DNA from: Phaeacidiphilus oryzae TH49
Lineage (GTDB): Bacteria > Actinomycetota > Actinomycetes > Streptomycetales > Streptomycetaceae
Assembly: GCF_000744815.1 (NCBI RefSeq)
Contig: NZ_JQMQ01000005.1
Span: 380,055-444,054, forward strand
DNA: 64,000 bases
Direction: 5' to 3'
In this document: one piece after another, positions 15,547 through 23,538 of the stretch
How the letters are laid out: the number at the start of each line of letters is the position of its first letter
How positions within the stretch are numbered: the first letter of the stretch is position 1
Made by a program: the position numbers and the translations under genes
Notes under the pieces: model-generated
What the model saw: only the letters and a program-made list of their open reading frames with translations
Databases searched by the model: none
Told to the model about the DNA's origin: nothing

Positions 15547-16551
15547 TCAGCCGCCCGGTCCCGCCGGGCGGCCCAACTCGACCGCGATCCGGGCCAGTTG
15601 GTCCAGCCGCCGGTCCAGGCTGGGGTGGGTGGAGAAGAGGCCGAAGATGCTCGCTCCGCGTCCCAGGGCGGGCGTGAAGAAGAAGGCGTTGAACGGCTGC
15701 GCGGTGCGCAGGTCCCGGGTCGGGATGCGGGCGATCTCACCGATCACCTTGGTCAGCGCGGAGGCCAGCGCGGAGGGCCGGGCGGTGAGCAGCGCCGCCG
15801 AGCGGTCGGCGGCCAGCTCCCGGTACCGGGAGAGCGCGCGGATCAGCAGAAAGCTGATCGCGTACACCACTGCCGACACCAGCATCACCAGCCCGAGGAG
15901 GGCGGCGGTGTTCTGGTCGTTCCGGCTCCGGCCGCCGAACAGCTGGGAGTAGAAGGCGAAGCGGACCATCAGCCCGGCCAGCACCCCGAGGAACGAGGCG
16001 ATGGTGATCACCGCGACGTCCCGGTGGGCGACGTGCGACAGCTCGTGGGCGAGCACCCCCTCCAGCTCGTCGGCCTCCAGCCTGCGCAGCAGGCCGGTGG
16101 TGACGCAGAGCACCGCGTGGTCCGCGTTGCGGCCGGTGGCGAAGGCGTTGGGCATGTCGGTCGGGGAGATCGCGATCCGCGGCTTGGGCATGTTCGCGGT
16201 GGCGCACAGCCGGTCGACCGCCCCGTGCAGCCGCGGCTCCCGATCCGGGCCCACCTCGTGGGCGCGCATGGCGTACAGCGCGATCCGGTCGGAGTACCAG
16301 TACTGGACGAGGAGCAGGCCCGCGGCGATCACCACGACCAGGACCCATGACCTGAGCAGCGCCAGCAGGGCCGCCACGAACGCGACGTAGAGGAGGCCCA
16401 GCAGGAACATGGTGAGCACCATCCGCACGGTCAGCTGCCGGTCCGGGCGGAACCGGGTCCGCCCGGAGGCCTGCCTGGAGGCCCGCCGGTGCCCGGCCCC
16501 GCCGGATCGTCCGGCGCCGGATCGGCCGGCGCGGCTTCGTTCGGTGCTCAT
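15547..16551 (-). CDS. htpX: Zinc metalloprotease HtpX (M48B), membrane
   Basis: This 334-residue membrane endopeptidase is involved in quality control of membrane proteins. An Arg/Gly-rich cytoplasmic N-terminus of about 40 residues precedes two adjacent membrane segments. The zinc site HELSHVAHRD (HExxH) follows in GVLAHELSHVAHRDV, then a further pair of membrane segments and the third-ligand region YRELAADRSAALL (E in ExxxD). The C-terminus has the family THPSLDRRL segment. It starts one base after the stop of the SHOCT protein gene, so the two are translated together. Confidence 0.93.
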   Translation of the reverse strand: MSTERSRAGRSGAGRSGGAGHRRASRQASGRTRFRPDRQLTVRMVLTMFLLGLLYVAFVAALLALLRSWVLVVVIAAGLLLVQYWYSDRIALYAMRAHEVGPDREPRLHGAVDRLCATANMPKPRIAISPTDMPNAFATGRNADHAVLCVTTGLLRRLEADELEGVLAHELSHVAHRDVAVITIASFLGVLAGLMVRFAFYSQLFGGRSRNDQNTAALLGLVMLVSAVVYAISFLLIRALSRYRELAADRSAALLTARPSALASALTKVIGEIARIPTRDLRTAQPFNAFFFTPALGRGASIFGLFSTHPSLDRRLDQLARIAVELGRPAGPGG

Positions 16552-16552
16552 C

Positions 16553-16852
16553 TCAGTCGAGGTCCCTCGGCGGGTTGCGGAGGGTGGCGAGACGGCGGCG
16601 GTACTCGTCCTCGTCGATCTCGCCCCGGACGAAGCGCTCGGCGAGCAACTGCTCGGCGGTGGGCCGCACCTCGGGCGGACGGGGGTCCGTCGTCCGCCCG
16701 CGGTGCCCGCCGTTGGCCGAGCTGGTGCTCAGCGCACGGAAGAGGACCACCCCGGCGCCGATCACCACGGCCCAGAACAGCAGCATCCCGAGGGTCATGC
16801 CGGCCCAGCCCCAGCCGTTGATCCCGTTCTCGTGCCCGTACCAGAACATCAC
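16553..16852 (-). CDS. Small membrane protein with C-terminal SHOCT domain
   Basis: This 99-residue protein has an aromatic, Gly-rich N-terminus (MFWYGHENGINGWGWAG), one membrane helix (about residues 18-40) and a cytoplasmic SHOCT motif at the end (AEQLLAERFVRGEIDEDEYRRRLATL). SHOCT domains are short oligomerisation segments often found with membrane or stress proteins. Tight coupling to htpX, with a one-base gap, suggests a role in membrane stress or as an adaptor for HtpX. This is inference from context. Confidence 0.85.
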   Translation of the reverse strand: MMFWYGHENGINGWGWAGMTLGMLLFWAVVIGAGVVLFRALSTSSANGGHRGRTTDPRPPEVRPTAEQLLAERFVRGEIDEDEYRRRLATLRNPPRDLD

Positions 16853-16988
16853 TGCGGTTCACCTCCTGGGCGGCGGCGCGGGGCGACGAGTCGACGTCCC
16901 CGGGCCCGCACCGCCGTCAGGTCCAGCGTCCGCCCTGGTGTGCGCGCCCGCTTGGGCCCTTGAGGGGCGCGCGGCGGGCCGAACGCCC

Positions 16989-17003
16989 TACCCCGCCGGG
17001 GTA
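16989..17003. promoter_or_regulatory. CsoR-like copper box upstream of the DUF6153/multicopper oxidase pair
   Basis: TACCCCGCCGGGGTA is a perfect inverted repeat with 6-bp arms and a 3-base centre, followed by the overlapping smaller palindrome TACCCGGTA. Copper-sensing CsoR repressors of Streptomyces bind TACCCC/GGGGTA-type palindromes. A TAGCCT -10-like hexamer (17009-17014) directly follows, so a bound repressor would block transcription. The next gene starts at 17071. Confidence 0.6.
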
Positions 17004-17070
17004 CCCGGTAGCCTGGCCGCGCGGCGGCCGGCCCGCCGCACCGGGCCAGCACACAGATCGGCAGTTCGGA

Positions 17071-17559
17071 ATGGCAGCACGGGTACCGCGGACCGCCCGA
17101 CGGGCGGCCGGTGTGCTGCTCGCGCTCTGCGCCGCGCTGGCCGTCCTCGTCCACCACGACTCGCAGGGCGCGATGGGGCCGGCGATGAGCGGCCCCCTAC
17201 GAGCGGCGTCCGCCGCGGGGGCCGTCCAGGCGGGCGAAATGGCGGGCGACGATGCGGGCCGCATGGCGGAGCGGCAGGGTGCGGCCGACGGGATCCACGA
17301 GGCGCGGATGACCCACGGAGCCGCGGCGGACGTCGCGACGAGGGCGGGCGTCGCGGCCGGGGCGGCCGCGGCGCAGGCGCCGGGTTGCCCCGACGGCAGC
17401 GCCATGTGCACCGCGGCCGGGATCGTCCAGCCGCCGGCCGCGCAGCCCCCGCAGGCCGCGCCCGCCGCCGCGATCGCGGTCGGCCGCAGGGCGCTGCTCC
17501 TTCCCCCCACGACCGGGCCCCCGCGCGGACCCGGCAGCTCGACCGTTCTGCGGATATAG
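17071..17559 (+). CDS. DUF6153-like exported small protein, probably copper-related
   Basis: This 162-residue protein starts at ATG 17071. A basic N-terminus and hydrophobic segment (AAGVLLALCAALAVLVHHD) form a signal peptide or anchor. The remainder is extracytoplasmic, rich in Ala, Gly, Met and His, and contains a CPDGSAMC pair. DUF6153-type proteins are a Streptomyces family of unknown function. The CsoR-like box upstream and the multicopper oxidase gene downstream suggest a periplasmic copper-binding role. A longer in-frame start at 16960 overlaps the box and -10 region and is less likely. Confidence 0.65.
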   Translation: MAARVPRTARRAAGVLLALCAALAVLVHHDSQGAMGPAMSGPLRAASAAGAVQAGEMAGDDAGRMAERQGAADGIHEARMTHGAAADVATRAGVAAGAAAAQAPGCPDGSAMCTAAGIVQPPAAQPPQAAPAAAIAVGRRALLLPPTTGPPRGPGSSTVLRI

Positions 17560-17577
17560 GCCGACGGTTCCTGCCGC

Positions 17578-17595
17578 ACGCCCGAATCAGGGCGT
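17578..17595 (+). terminator. Intercistronic hairpin with short T-run
   Basis: ACGCCC (17578-17583) and GGGCGT (17590-17595) pair around a 6-base loop and are followed by TTT. It sits 18 bases after the DUF6153 gene stop, within the 129-base gap before the oxidase gene. It could partly attenuate transcription or mark a processing site. Confidence 0.35.
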
Positions 17596-17688
17596 TTCGC
17601 GGCGTTCATCCGTCCTCCTTCCCCCATGCGACGGTGTACGGCGGCCCTGCCGTCCTTCCGCCGCAGGCGCAGAAAGCAGCGATCACCC

Positions 17689-19362
17689 ATGCACAGCACC
17701 TCTCGCCGCGCCCTTCTCGGCGCGGGACTCGGCATCGCGGCCGGCGGAGCCCTCGCCGCCTGCTCCAGCTCCGGCACGGCCGGCATGAAGAACATGAAGG
17801 GGATGAGCGGTACCGGCTCCGCCTCCCCGGGCGCCTCCTCCTCCGGGGCTCCCACCGGCGCGCTGGTCAGCCCCGACGGCCCGCAGGTCGCCGCGCGCGA
17901 CCGGCAGCGCGACCACACCGGCCACACCGTCACGGCCCGTCTCACCGCCACCGCCGGAATGGTCGACCTCGGCGGCCCGATGGTGCGCACCTGGACCTTC
18001 GGCGGGCAGCTCCCGTACCCGCGGCTCCGGATCTCGCGCGGCGACACCCTGGTCGCCCGGCTCGCCAACCACCTCCCCGAACCGACCTCGGTGCACTGGC
18101 ACGGGGTGGCGCTGCGCAACGACATGGACGGCGTCCCGCCCATCACCCAGCACCAGGTGGCGCCGGGCGCGGACTTCGACTACCGGTTCAGCACCGACGT
18201 GCCGGGGACCTACTGGTTCCACCCCCACGTCGGCCTGCAGCAGGACCGCGGTCTCTACGGCGCCCTGATCGTCGAGGACCCCCACGAGCCGCTGAAGTAC
18301 GACGACGAATGGGTCGTCGTCCTCGACGACTGGCTGGACGGGGTGCGCGGCGCCACGCCGGACTCCGTCTACACCCAACTCCGCAAGGGCATGGCCGGGA
18401 TGAACGGCATGGCTCCGGCCTCCGCGACCCCCTCGGCGAGCAGCTCCATGAGCGGCATGAGCGGGATGGACGGCATGGGCGGGATGGACGGGACGGACAA
18501 GGGCTCGGGCGGCTCCTCCGCCTCGGGCTTCGTCCTCTCCGGCGCGACCAGCGCCCTCCTCGGCGGCGACGCCGGCGACGTGAAGTACCCGTACTACCTG
18601 GTCAACGGTCGGGTTCCGGCCGCTCCCGACGTCTACTCGGGGAAGCCCGGGAGGCGCCTGCGGATCCGCATGATCAACGCCGGCGGCGACACCGCCTTCC
18701 GGGTCGCCCTGGGCGGTCACCGGCTGACCCTCACCCACACCGACGGCTACCCCGTCGACCATCAGGAGGTCGACGCCCTCCTGATCGCCCCCGGCGAGCG
18801 CGACGACGTCCTGGTCACCCTGGGCGACGGGGTCTTCCCGCTCACCGCCCTCGCCGAGGGGAAGAACGCCGCCGCTCGCGCCCTCGTCCGCACCGGCTCC
18901 GGCAGCACGCCCCCGGCGGACGCCCGGCCGGCCGAGCTGGACGGCCGGATCCTCGGCTCCACCGGACTGCGCGCCGCCGGCACGGACCGGCTCGCCGCCC
19001 GCAGCGCGGACGTCGTCCACCGGATCGAGCTCACCGGCGGCATGAACTCCTACGAGTGGACCCTCAACGGCAGGCCGTTCGACATGAACCACGCCACCGC
19101 CCACCCCTTCACGACCCGTCAGGGCCAGCGCGTCCGGATGGAGTTCGTCAACCGGACCACCATGTGGCACCCCATGCACCTGCACGGGCACACCTTCCAG
19201 CTCGGCGCCGACGGCCCGCGCAAGGACACCGTCATCGTCCTGCCCGGTAAGACGGTCGCCTGCGACCTGGACGCGGAGAACCCCGGCCGCTGGCTGCTGC
19301 ACTGCCACAACGTCTACCACGGGGAGGCGGGGATGATGGGCCTCCTCGGATACGTCGCCTGA
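17689..19362 (+). CDS. Multicopper oxidase (laccase/CueO-like) with Met-rich loop, Tat lipoprotein
   Basis: This 557-residue three-domain copper oxidase would couple one-electron oxidation of substrates (possibly Cu(I)) to reduction of O2. All copper motifs are present: HWHG at 136-139, HPH at 178-180, HPMHLHGH at 494-501 and HCHNVYHGEAGM at 538-549, giving the type 1 His/Cys/His/Met and the trinuclear centre. The N-terminus has twin Arg (TSRRALLGAG) and a lipobox ending LAAC, so it is probably Tat-exported and lipidated. Methionine-rich stretches after the anchor and at about residues 235-270 (SGMSGMDGMGGMDG) recall the Met-rich segments of CueO/PcoA. It lies downstream of the DUF6153 gene and the copper box. 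Confidence 0.93.
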   Translation: MHSTSRRALLGAGLGIAAGGALAACSSSGTAGMKNMKGMSGTGSASPGASSSGAPTGALVSPDGPQVAARDRQRDHTGHTVTARLTATAGMVDLGGPMVRTWTFGGQLPYPRLRISRGDTLVARLANHLPEPTSVHWHGVALRNDMDGVPPITQHQVAPGADFDYRFSTDVPGTYWFHPHVGLQQDRGLYGALIVEDPHEPLKYDDEWVVVLDDWLDGVRGATPDSVYTQLRKGMAGMNGMAPASATPSASSSMSGMSGMDGMGGMDGTDKGSGGSSASGFVLSGATSALLGGDAGDVKYPYYLVNGRVPAAPDVYSGKPGRRLRIRMINAGGDTAFRVALGGHRLTLTHTDGYPVDHQEVDALLIAPGERDDVLVTLGDGVFPLTALAEGKNAAARALVRTGSGSTPPADARPAELDGRILGSTGLRAAGTDRLAARSADVVHRIELTGGMNSYEWTLNGRPFDMNHATAHPFTTRQGQRVRMEFVNRTTMWHPMHLHGHTFQLGADGPRKDTVIVLPGKTVACDLDAENPGRWLLHCHNVYHGEAGMMGLLGYVA

Positions 19363-19398
19363 CCCGCCCGGCCGCCCTGCCGTCCTGCCCCGCCCGCC

Positions 19399-20106
19399 TC
19401 AGACATCCGCCTCCGGCTGGGCGGGGCTCAGGTAGTGGACGCCGACCCGCTCGGCGTGCGGGGCCAGCAGCTCCCGCAGCTCCTCGGCGGCGGACTTGAC
19501 CAGGTGCCCGTCGCGGTCGGCGCGGACCGTCTCCAGGATGAAGACCACGTGCACCGAGTCCTCGGTGACCCGGGTGCGGTGGGCGTCGCGGTGGTTCCAG
19601 TGGCGGGTCAGCACGCCCTCGGCGTCGGCGTAGACGACCTCGCCCGGCTTGGGCCGCTCGACCGTGCCGGGCTCGCCGAGCGGGGTGAACTCCTCGTCGC
19701 CCACGGCGTACCGGATCTCCACCTCGCCGCCGGCCCGGTCCAGGTCGAAGGCGCCGGCGGGCAGGCCGCTGCGGACCGACACGGCGTTGTAGGAGTCGAC
19801 GGGCCGGTTGATCCGCGGCAGGGCGCCCTTCTTCGCCAGCCGGCGGCCGAGGGCGTCCACGCTGGGGCGGATGCGGCGCGGGTTGGTGCCGAAGGCGCGG
19901 TAGGCGGTGTGCCAGGCCTCGATCCGCGGGTCGGACTCGTCGGCCGGCTGCCAGCGGCCGTCGGCGAGCCGCCGCTCCAGGTCGGCGAGCGCGCTCTCGG
20001 TGGCCGGCCAGGGCTCCCGGCCGCGCAGCGCGGCGGCGGTGACCAGGGCGATCAGGGTCTTCGGAAAGGCGTCCGCGACGGCGGGCGCGAGGCGGAAGAC
20101 GGTCAT
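19399..20106 (-). CDS. B3/B4 tRNA-binding-domain protein
   Basis: This 235-residue stand-alone protein is related to the B3/B4 domain of phenylalanyl-tRNA synthetase beta subunit. Diagnostic sequence includes the RAFGTNPRRIRPSVDALGRRLAKKGALPRINRPVDSYNAVSVRSGLPAGAFDLDR-type region (about residues 70-130) and the GEVVYADAEGVLTRHWNHRDAHRTRV segment. Such proteins are proposed to edit or bind tRNA or modified amino acids, but substrates are unproven. The ATG at 20106 begins the conserved part; a longer frame crosses the regulatory repeats and was rejected. It is divergent from the XRE-cupin gene, and these two families commonly occur together. Confidence 0.85.
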   Translation of the reverse strand: MTVFRLAPAVADAFPKTLIALVTAAALRGREPWPATESALADLERRLADGRWQPADESDPRIEAWHTAYRAFGTNPRRIRPSVDALGRRLAKKGALPRINRPVDSYNAVSVRSGLPAGAFDLDRAGGEVEIRYAVGDEEFTPLGEPGTVERPKPGEVVYADAEGVLTRHWNHRDAHRTRVTEDSVHVVFILETVRADRDGHLVKSAAEELRELLAPHAERVGVHYLSPAQPEADV

Positions 20107-20220
20107 GGGCGGATCCGGCTCCTTCGTGGCGATCAGCTCGGCGCCCACCCGCGGCGGCCGACACCCGCACGAGCGAGCTGCCGAGAGCCGGCACGGCACT
20201 TTCACTGGTGAGTCAATGGA

Positions 20221-20283
20221 ACGACCGCACCGTACAACGAAACAACCGCACGGATCAACCGATCGACCGTACAGGCCATTTGA
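20221..20283. repeat. Three tandem 21-bp imperfect repeats (operator iterons) between B3/B4 and XRE-cupin genes
   Basis: Three consecutive 21-bp units begin at 20221, 20242 and 20263. Each carries ACCG(C/T)AC at the same phase (20224, 20245, 20266), and further invariant bases flank it. The 21-bp period places the cores on the same DNA face. The third unit overlaps a possible -35 (TCGACC, 20263-20268), with TACGAT at 20287-20292 as -10. This arrangement fits cooperative binding of the adjacent XRE regulator. Confidence 0.6.
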
Positions 20284-20331
20284 TTGGTACGATCGCCCCC
20301 TGACCCGCAGCCCCCTCTGGAGGACACCCCG

Positions 20332-20919
20332 GTGACCGAGACGGACCCCACCCTGCGTACGGTCGCCCACAACGTCCGGGCGGCCCGCCTGCGCGCCGGG
20401 CTCTCTTTGGAGGAGCTGAGCAGGCGGGCCGTGGTGAGCAAGGGCGCGCTGGTGGGGCTGGAGAAGGCGCAGGGCAACCCCAACCTGGCCACCCTGGTCC
20501 GGCTCGCCGACACCCTCGGCATCTCCGTCTCGGCGCTGATGCAGGGCGCGGCCGAGGGCCGGGTCCGGATCGTCGACGAGGCCTCCGTCCACCCGCTCTG
20601 GACCGGCGAGCGGGGCAGTCAGGCCCGCCTGATGCTGACCACCTCCGGTCCCGCGCCCGTCGAGGTCTGGCGCTGGACCCTGCAGCCGGCCGAGGAGTAC
20701 CCCAGCCATCCCCACCAGGCGGGCGTGGTGGAGACGGTCAGCGTCACCGCCGGCCGGATGACCCTGACCGTGGACGGCACCGAGCATCCCGTCGAGGCAG
20801 GCCAGACCGCCACCTTCGACGCCGACCTCCCGCACACCTACCGCGGCACCGGTCCCACTCCCTGCCACCTGATCATGACCGTCCACCTCCCCCCGGGCCC
20901 GATCGGCGGCACCGCCTGA
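20332..20919 (+). CDS. XRE-family regulator with C-terminal cupin domain
   Basis: This 195-residue protein combines an N-terminal helix-turn-helix (about residues 8-65, GLSLEELSRRAVVSKGALVGLEKAQGNPNLATL) with a small cupin (about 105-185, containing EEYPSHPHQAGVVETVSV and TFDADLPHTYRG). HTH-cupin proteins are usually ligand-responsive regulators of adjacent metabolic genes. The GTG at 20332 was chosen because GGAGG lies eight bases upstream; an upstream frame crosses the promoter. The divergent B3/B4 gene and the three 21-bp repeats are the likely target. Confidence 0.9.
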   Translation: MTETDPTLRTVAHNVRAARLRAGLSLEELSRRAVVSKGALVGLEKAQGNPNLATLVRLADTLGISVSALMQGAAEGRVRIVDEASVHPLWTGERGSQARLMLTTSGPAPVEVWRWTLQPAEEYPSHPHQAGVVETVSVTAGRMTLTVDGTEHPVEAGQTATFDADLPHTYRGTGPTPCHLIMTVHLPPGPIGGTA

Positions 20920-20941
20920 CCACGGCCCCGGAGCCGCCGGT

Positions 20942-21823
20942 TCAGCCGACGGGGACGTCCGCGCCGACGCTCGCGGCCGCCGCCGCGACCGCCGCGTCGA
21001 CGAAGGCGGCGAGGAGGGGGCGGCGGTCGTTCTGGGACCAGGCCAGGACCAGGCGGCTGGGCGGGGCGTCGATGACCGGGCGGTAGGCGAGGTCGGGGTG
21101 GCGGGGCTGCAGAAGGGAGTCCGGGAGGACGGCCACCAGGCGGCGGAGGATGACGAGTTGGAGGAGCTGGGGGACGTCCGCCACCACCGGGCCCCGGCCG
21201 GAGTCGTCGGTGCCCGGGACGCCCTTCCAGCGCGGGAGGGTCTCGCCGGCGAGGTCGGCGAGGTGGAGCTCGCCGCGGGCGGCCAGCGGGTGGTCGGGCG
21301 GGAGGACCGCGACCCGCCGCTCGACGTGGAGGGTCTCGTGGTCGAGGCCGGTGAGGTCGTCGAAGGGCGCGTAGAGGAGGGCGAGGTCCGCCCGGCCGTC
21401 GCGGACCCGGTCGGCCCGGTCGGTGGCGCCGCCGAAGATGACGTCGACCCGGCGGGCGTCGGGCGTTCGGCCGTACTCGGCGAGGATGGCGGAGAGGAGG
21501 TTGCCGTCCCCGCCGGGCTTGATCACCAGCCGCAGCTGCGGCTCCGACTCCGCCTCGCCGGCACGCCGGGCGGCCTGCGCGGCCGCCGCGACGGCGTTGA
21601 GGGCGTGCCGCCCGTGGTGCAGCAGGGCCTCTCCGGCCGGCGTCAGCGACACCTGCCGGCTGGTCCGCAGCAGGAGCTGCACGCCGAGCCTGGACTCCAC
21701 CCGGCGGATGGCCTTGGAGAGCGCCGGCTGGGCGATGGCGAGCCGGGTCGCCGCCCGGCCGAAGTGCAGCTCCTCGGCGACGGCGACGAAGTACTCCAGC
21801 TCGCGGGTGTCCAGGTCGACCAT
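20942..21823 (-). CDS. LysR-family transcriptional regulator
   Basis: This 293-residue regulator has the standard N-terminal HTH (about residues 5-65: LEYFVAVAEELHFGRAATRLAIAQPALSKAIRRVE). A linker helix and a periplasmic-binding-like effector domain follow. It is divergent from the P450/terpene synthase genes across a 199-base gap, the classic geometry for LysR control. That region shows no convincing T-N11-A box by eye. It may instead act elsewhere. Convergent neighbour: the XRE-cupin gene, 22 bases away. Confidence 0.92.
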   Translation of the reverse strand: MVDLDTRELEYFVAVAEELHFGRAATRLAIAQPALSKAIRRVESRLGVQLLLRTSRQVSLTPAGEALLHHGRHALNAVAAAAQAARRAGEAESEPQLRLVIKPGGDGNLLSAILAEYGRTPDARRVDVIFGGATDRADRVRDGRADLALLYAPFDDLTGLDHETLHVERRVAVLPPDHPLAARGELHLADLAGETLPRWKGVPGTDDSGRGPVVADVPQLLQLVILRRLVAVLPDSLLQPRHPDLAYRPVIDAPPSRLVLAWSQNDRRPLLAAFVDAAVAAAAASVGADVPVG

Positions 21824-22022
21824 GAACCGAGGTTATCGCCGGAAGCCAGGGGGCTTGGACGGGGAGGGGCGGCGGCAGGATCATGGCCGGGTGGCGGTCC
21901 GCCACGCGGCGTACGGCACCCCCGGGCGGCGCGGGGCGCGCAGGGAGATCGCAAACCACCTGGCGCCTCCCGATGCGCCCCTGCCACGGCCTTGTTGAGC
22001 GCTCCGGCGAGGAGTTGGGTGA

Positions 22023-23525
22023 ATGGCTTCGCACCCGCCCAGTTCGGTCAGGAGCCCACCGATGAGACCAGCCCCGGACGGGATACCCAGCGCGCCAGGC
22101 AGGTTGCCGGTGGTCGGCCACGTACCGGCTCTCCTCCACCACCCGCTGGCCTTCCTCTCCGCGCTCCCCTCGCCCGCGCGGATCGAGATCGGCCCGCTGA
22201 GCGCGGTGGTGGTCAGCGATCCCGAGCTGACCCGGCAGGTGCTCCTCGATGACCGCACCTTCGACAAGGGCGGGACGCTCTTCGAGCGCCTGCGCGAGAT
22301 CGTCGGCGACGGCCTGGCCACCTGCCCGCACGCCCGGCACCGCCGCCAGCGGCGGCTCTCCCAGCCCGCCTTCCACCCCGCCCGGCTCCCCGGCTACGCG
22401 GAGACCATGACCGCCTGCGCCACCGCCCTGCGCGACGGCTGGCACGAGGGACAGGTCCTGGACGTGCGGCAGGAGATGATGGGTCTCACCATCGGCATCC
22501 TGATGGAGACCATGTTCTCCGGCGGCCTGCCGGCCGGCCGCCTCGACCAGTGCGTGCGGGACGTCAACACGCTGATCGCCGGCGTCTACCGGCGGGCGAT
22601 CCTGCCCCCGGCCCTCAACTCCCTTCCGACCCCCGGCAACCGCCGCTACCTCCGGGCCACCGCCCGCCTGCGGGCGACGGTCGACGAGGTGGTGGCCGAG
22701 CGCCGCCGCGGACCGGCCCAGCCCAGGCGGCAGGATCTCCTCTCGGCACTGCTGAGCGCGCAGGACACCGGGGAGGAGGGGCGGGAGCGGCCGGCCGGGG
22801 CCGAGGGCAGTGCCGGCCCGGCCCGGCTCAGTGCCGAGGAGATCAGTGATCAGGCGGTCACCTACTTCCTGGCCGGCGCGGAGACCGGGGCGATCGTCCT
22901 GGCCTGGGCCCTCCACCTCCTCTCCCGCAACCCCCGGACCGCGGCCCGGGTACGGGCCGAGGCGCAGGCCGTCCACGGCGGCGGCGACGGCCTTGGCCAC
23001 GGCGGCGGTCACGGCGGCGATCACGCCGGTCACGGCACTGGTCATGGCGGTGGGCCGACCGGTCTGGACCGGCTGGCGAAGCTGGAAGTCACCGCCCGGG
23101 TGGTGCAGGAGACCCTCCGCCTCTATCCCCCCGCCTGGATGCTGACCCGGACCACCACGGCCGACACCCGGCTCGCCGGGCATCCGGTCGCGGCCGGCAC
23201 GACGGTGGTCTACAGCCCCTATCTGGTCCACCACAGCGCGGACTCCTACCCGGACCCGGAGCTCTTCGACCCGGACCGCTGGGACGGTGCCCGTCCGCAG
23301 CCGCCGCGGCACGCCTTCATCCCCTTCGGCGGCGGTGCGCGCAAGTGCATCGGCGACCGCTTCGGCACCGCCGAGGCGGTGCTGGCACTCTCCGCCATCG
23401 CCGCCCGCTGGCAACTGGAACCTCTTCCCGGTCGCCCGGTGCGACCCGCCACCGGCCTCACCCTGAGCCCACGGGGTCTGCGGCTGCGGGTCACCGCCGG
23501 GGACCGGTCTCCCTCCCTCCCCTGA
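22023..23525 (+). CDS. Cytochrome P450 with His/Gly-rich insertion, terpene-cluster type
   Basis: This protein of about 500 residues is a class I bacterial P450. Visible motifs are the I-helix AGAET at 284-288, the K-helix ExxR (E363-R366), the PDRW region (FDPDRWDG) and the heme loop FGGGARKCIGDRF with the thiolate at Cys442. Residues about 319-345, between the J and K helices, form a Gly/His/Asp-rich low-complexity insertion that I do not know in this family. Segments such as AWMLTRTT and YSPYLVHH resemble terpenoid-modifying CYP170-type enzymes. Two starts are credible: ATG 22023 with GAGGAG, and ATG 22062 with AGGAG; the domain begins after both. The terpene synthase gene follows after 13 bases, so this enzyme probably oxidises its product. 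Electron-transfer partners are not encoded nearby. Confidence 0.92.
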   Translation: MASHPPSSVRSPPMRPAPDGIPSAPGRLPVVGHVPALLHHPLAFLSALPSPARIEIGPLSAVVVSDPELTRQVLLDDRTFDKGGTLFERLREIVGDGLATCPHARHRRQRRLSQPAFHPARLPGYAETMTACATALRDGWHEGQVLDVRQEMMGLTIGILMETMFSGGLPAGRLDQCVRDVNTLIAGVYRRAILPPALNSLPTPGNRRYLRATARLRATVDEVVAERRRGPAQPRRQDLLSALLSAQDTGEEGRERPAGAEGSAGPARLSAEEISDQAVTYFLAGAETGAIVLAWALHLLSRNPRTAARVRAEAQAVHGGGDGLGHGGGHGGDHAGHGTGHGGGPTGLDRLAKLEVTARVVQETLRLYPPAWMLTRTTTADTRLAGHPVAAGTTVVYSPYLVHHSADSYPDPELFDPDRWDGARPQPPRHAFIPFGGGARKCIGDRFGTAEAVLALSAIAARWQLEPLPGRPVRPATGLTLSPRGLRLRVTAGDRSPSLP

Positions 23526-23538
23526 AAGGTCGTCACCC

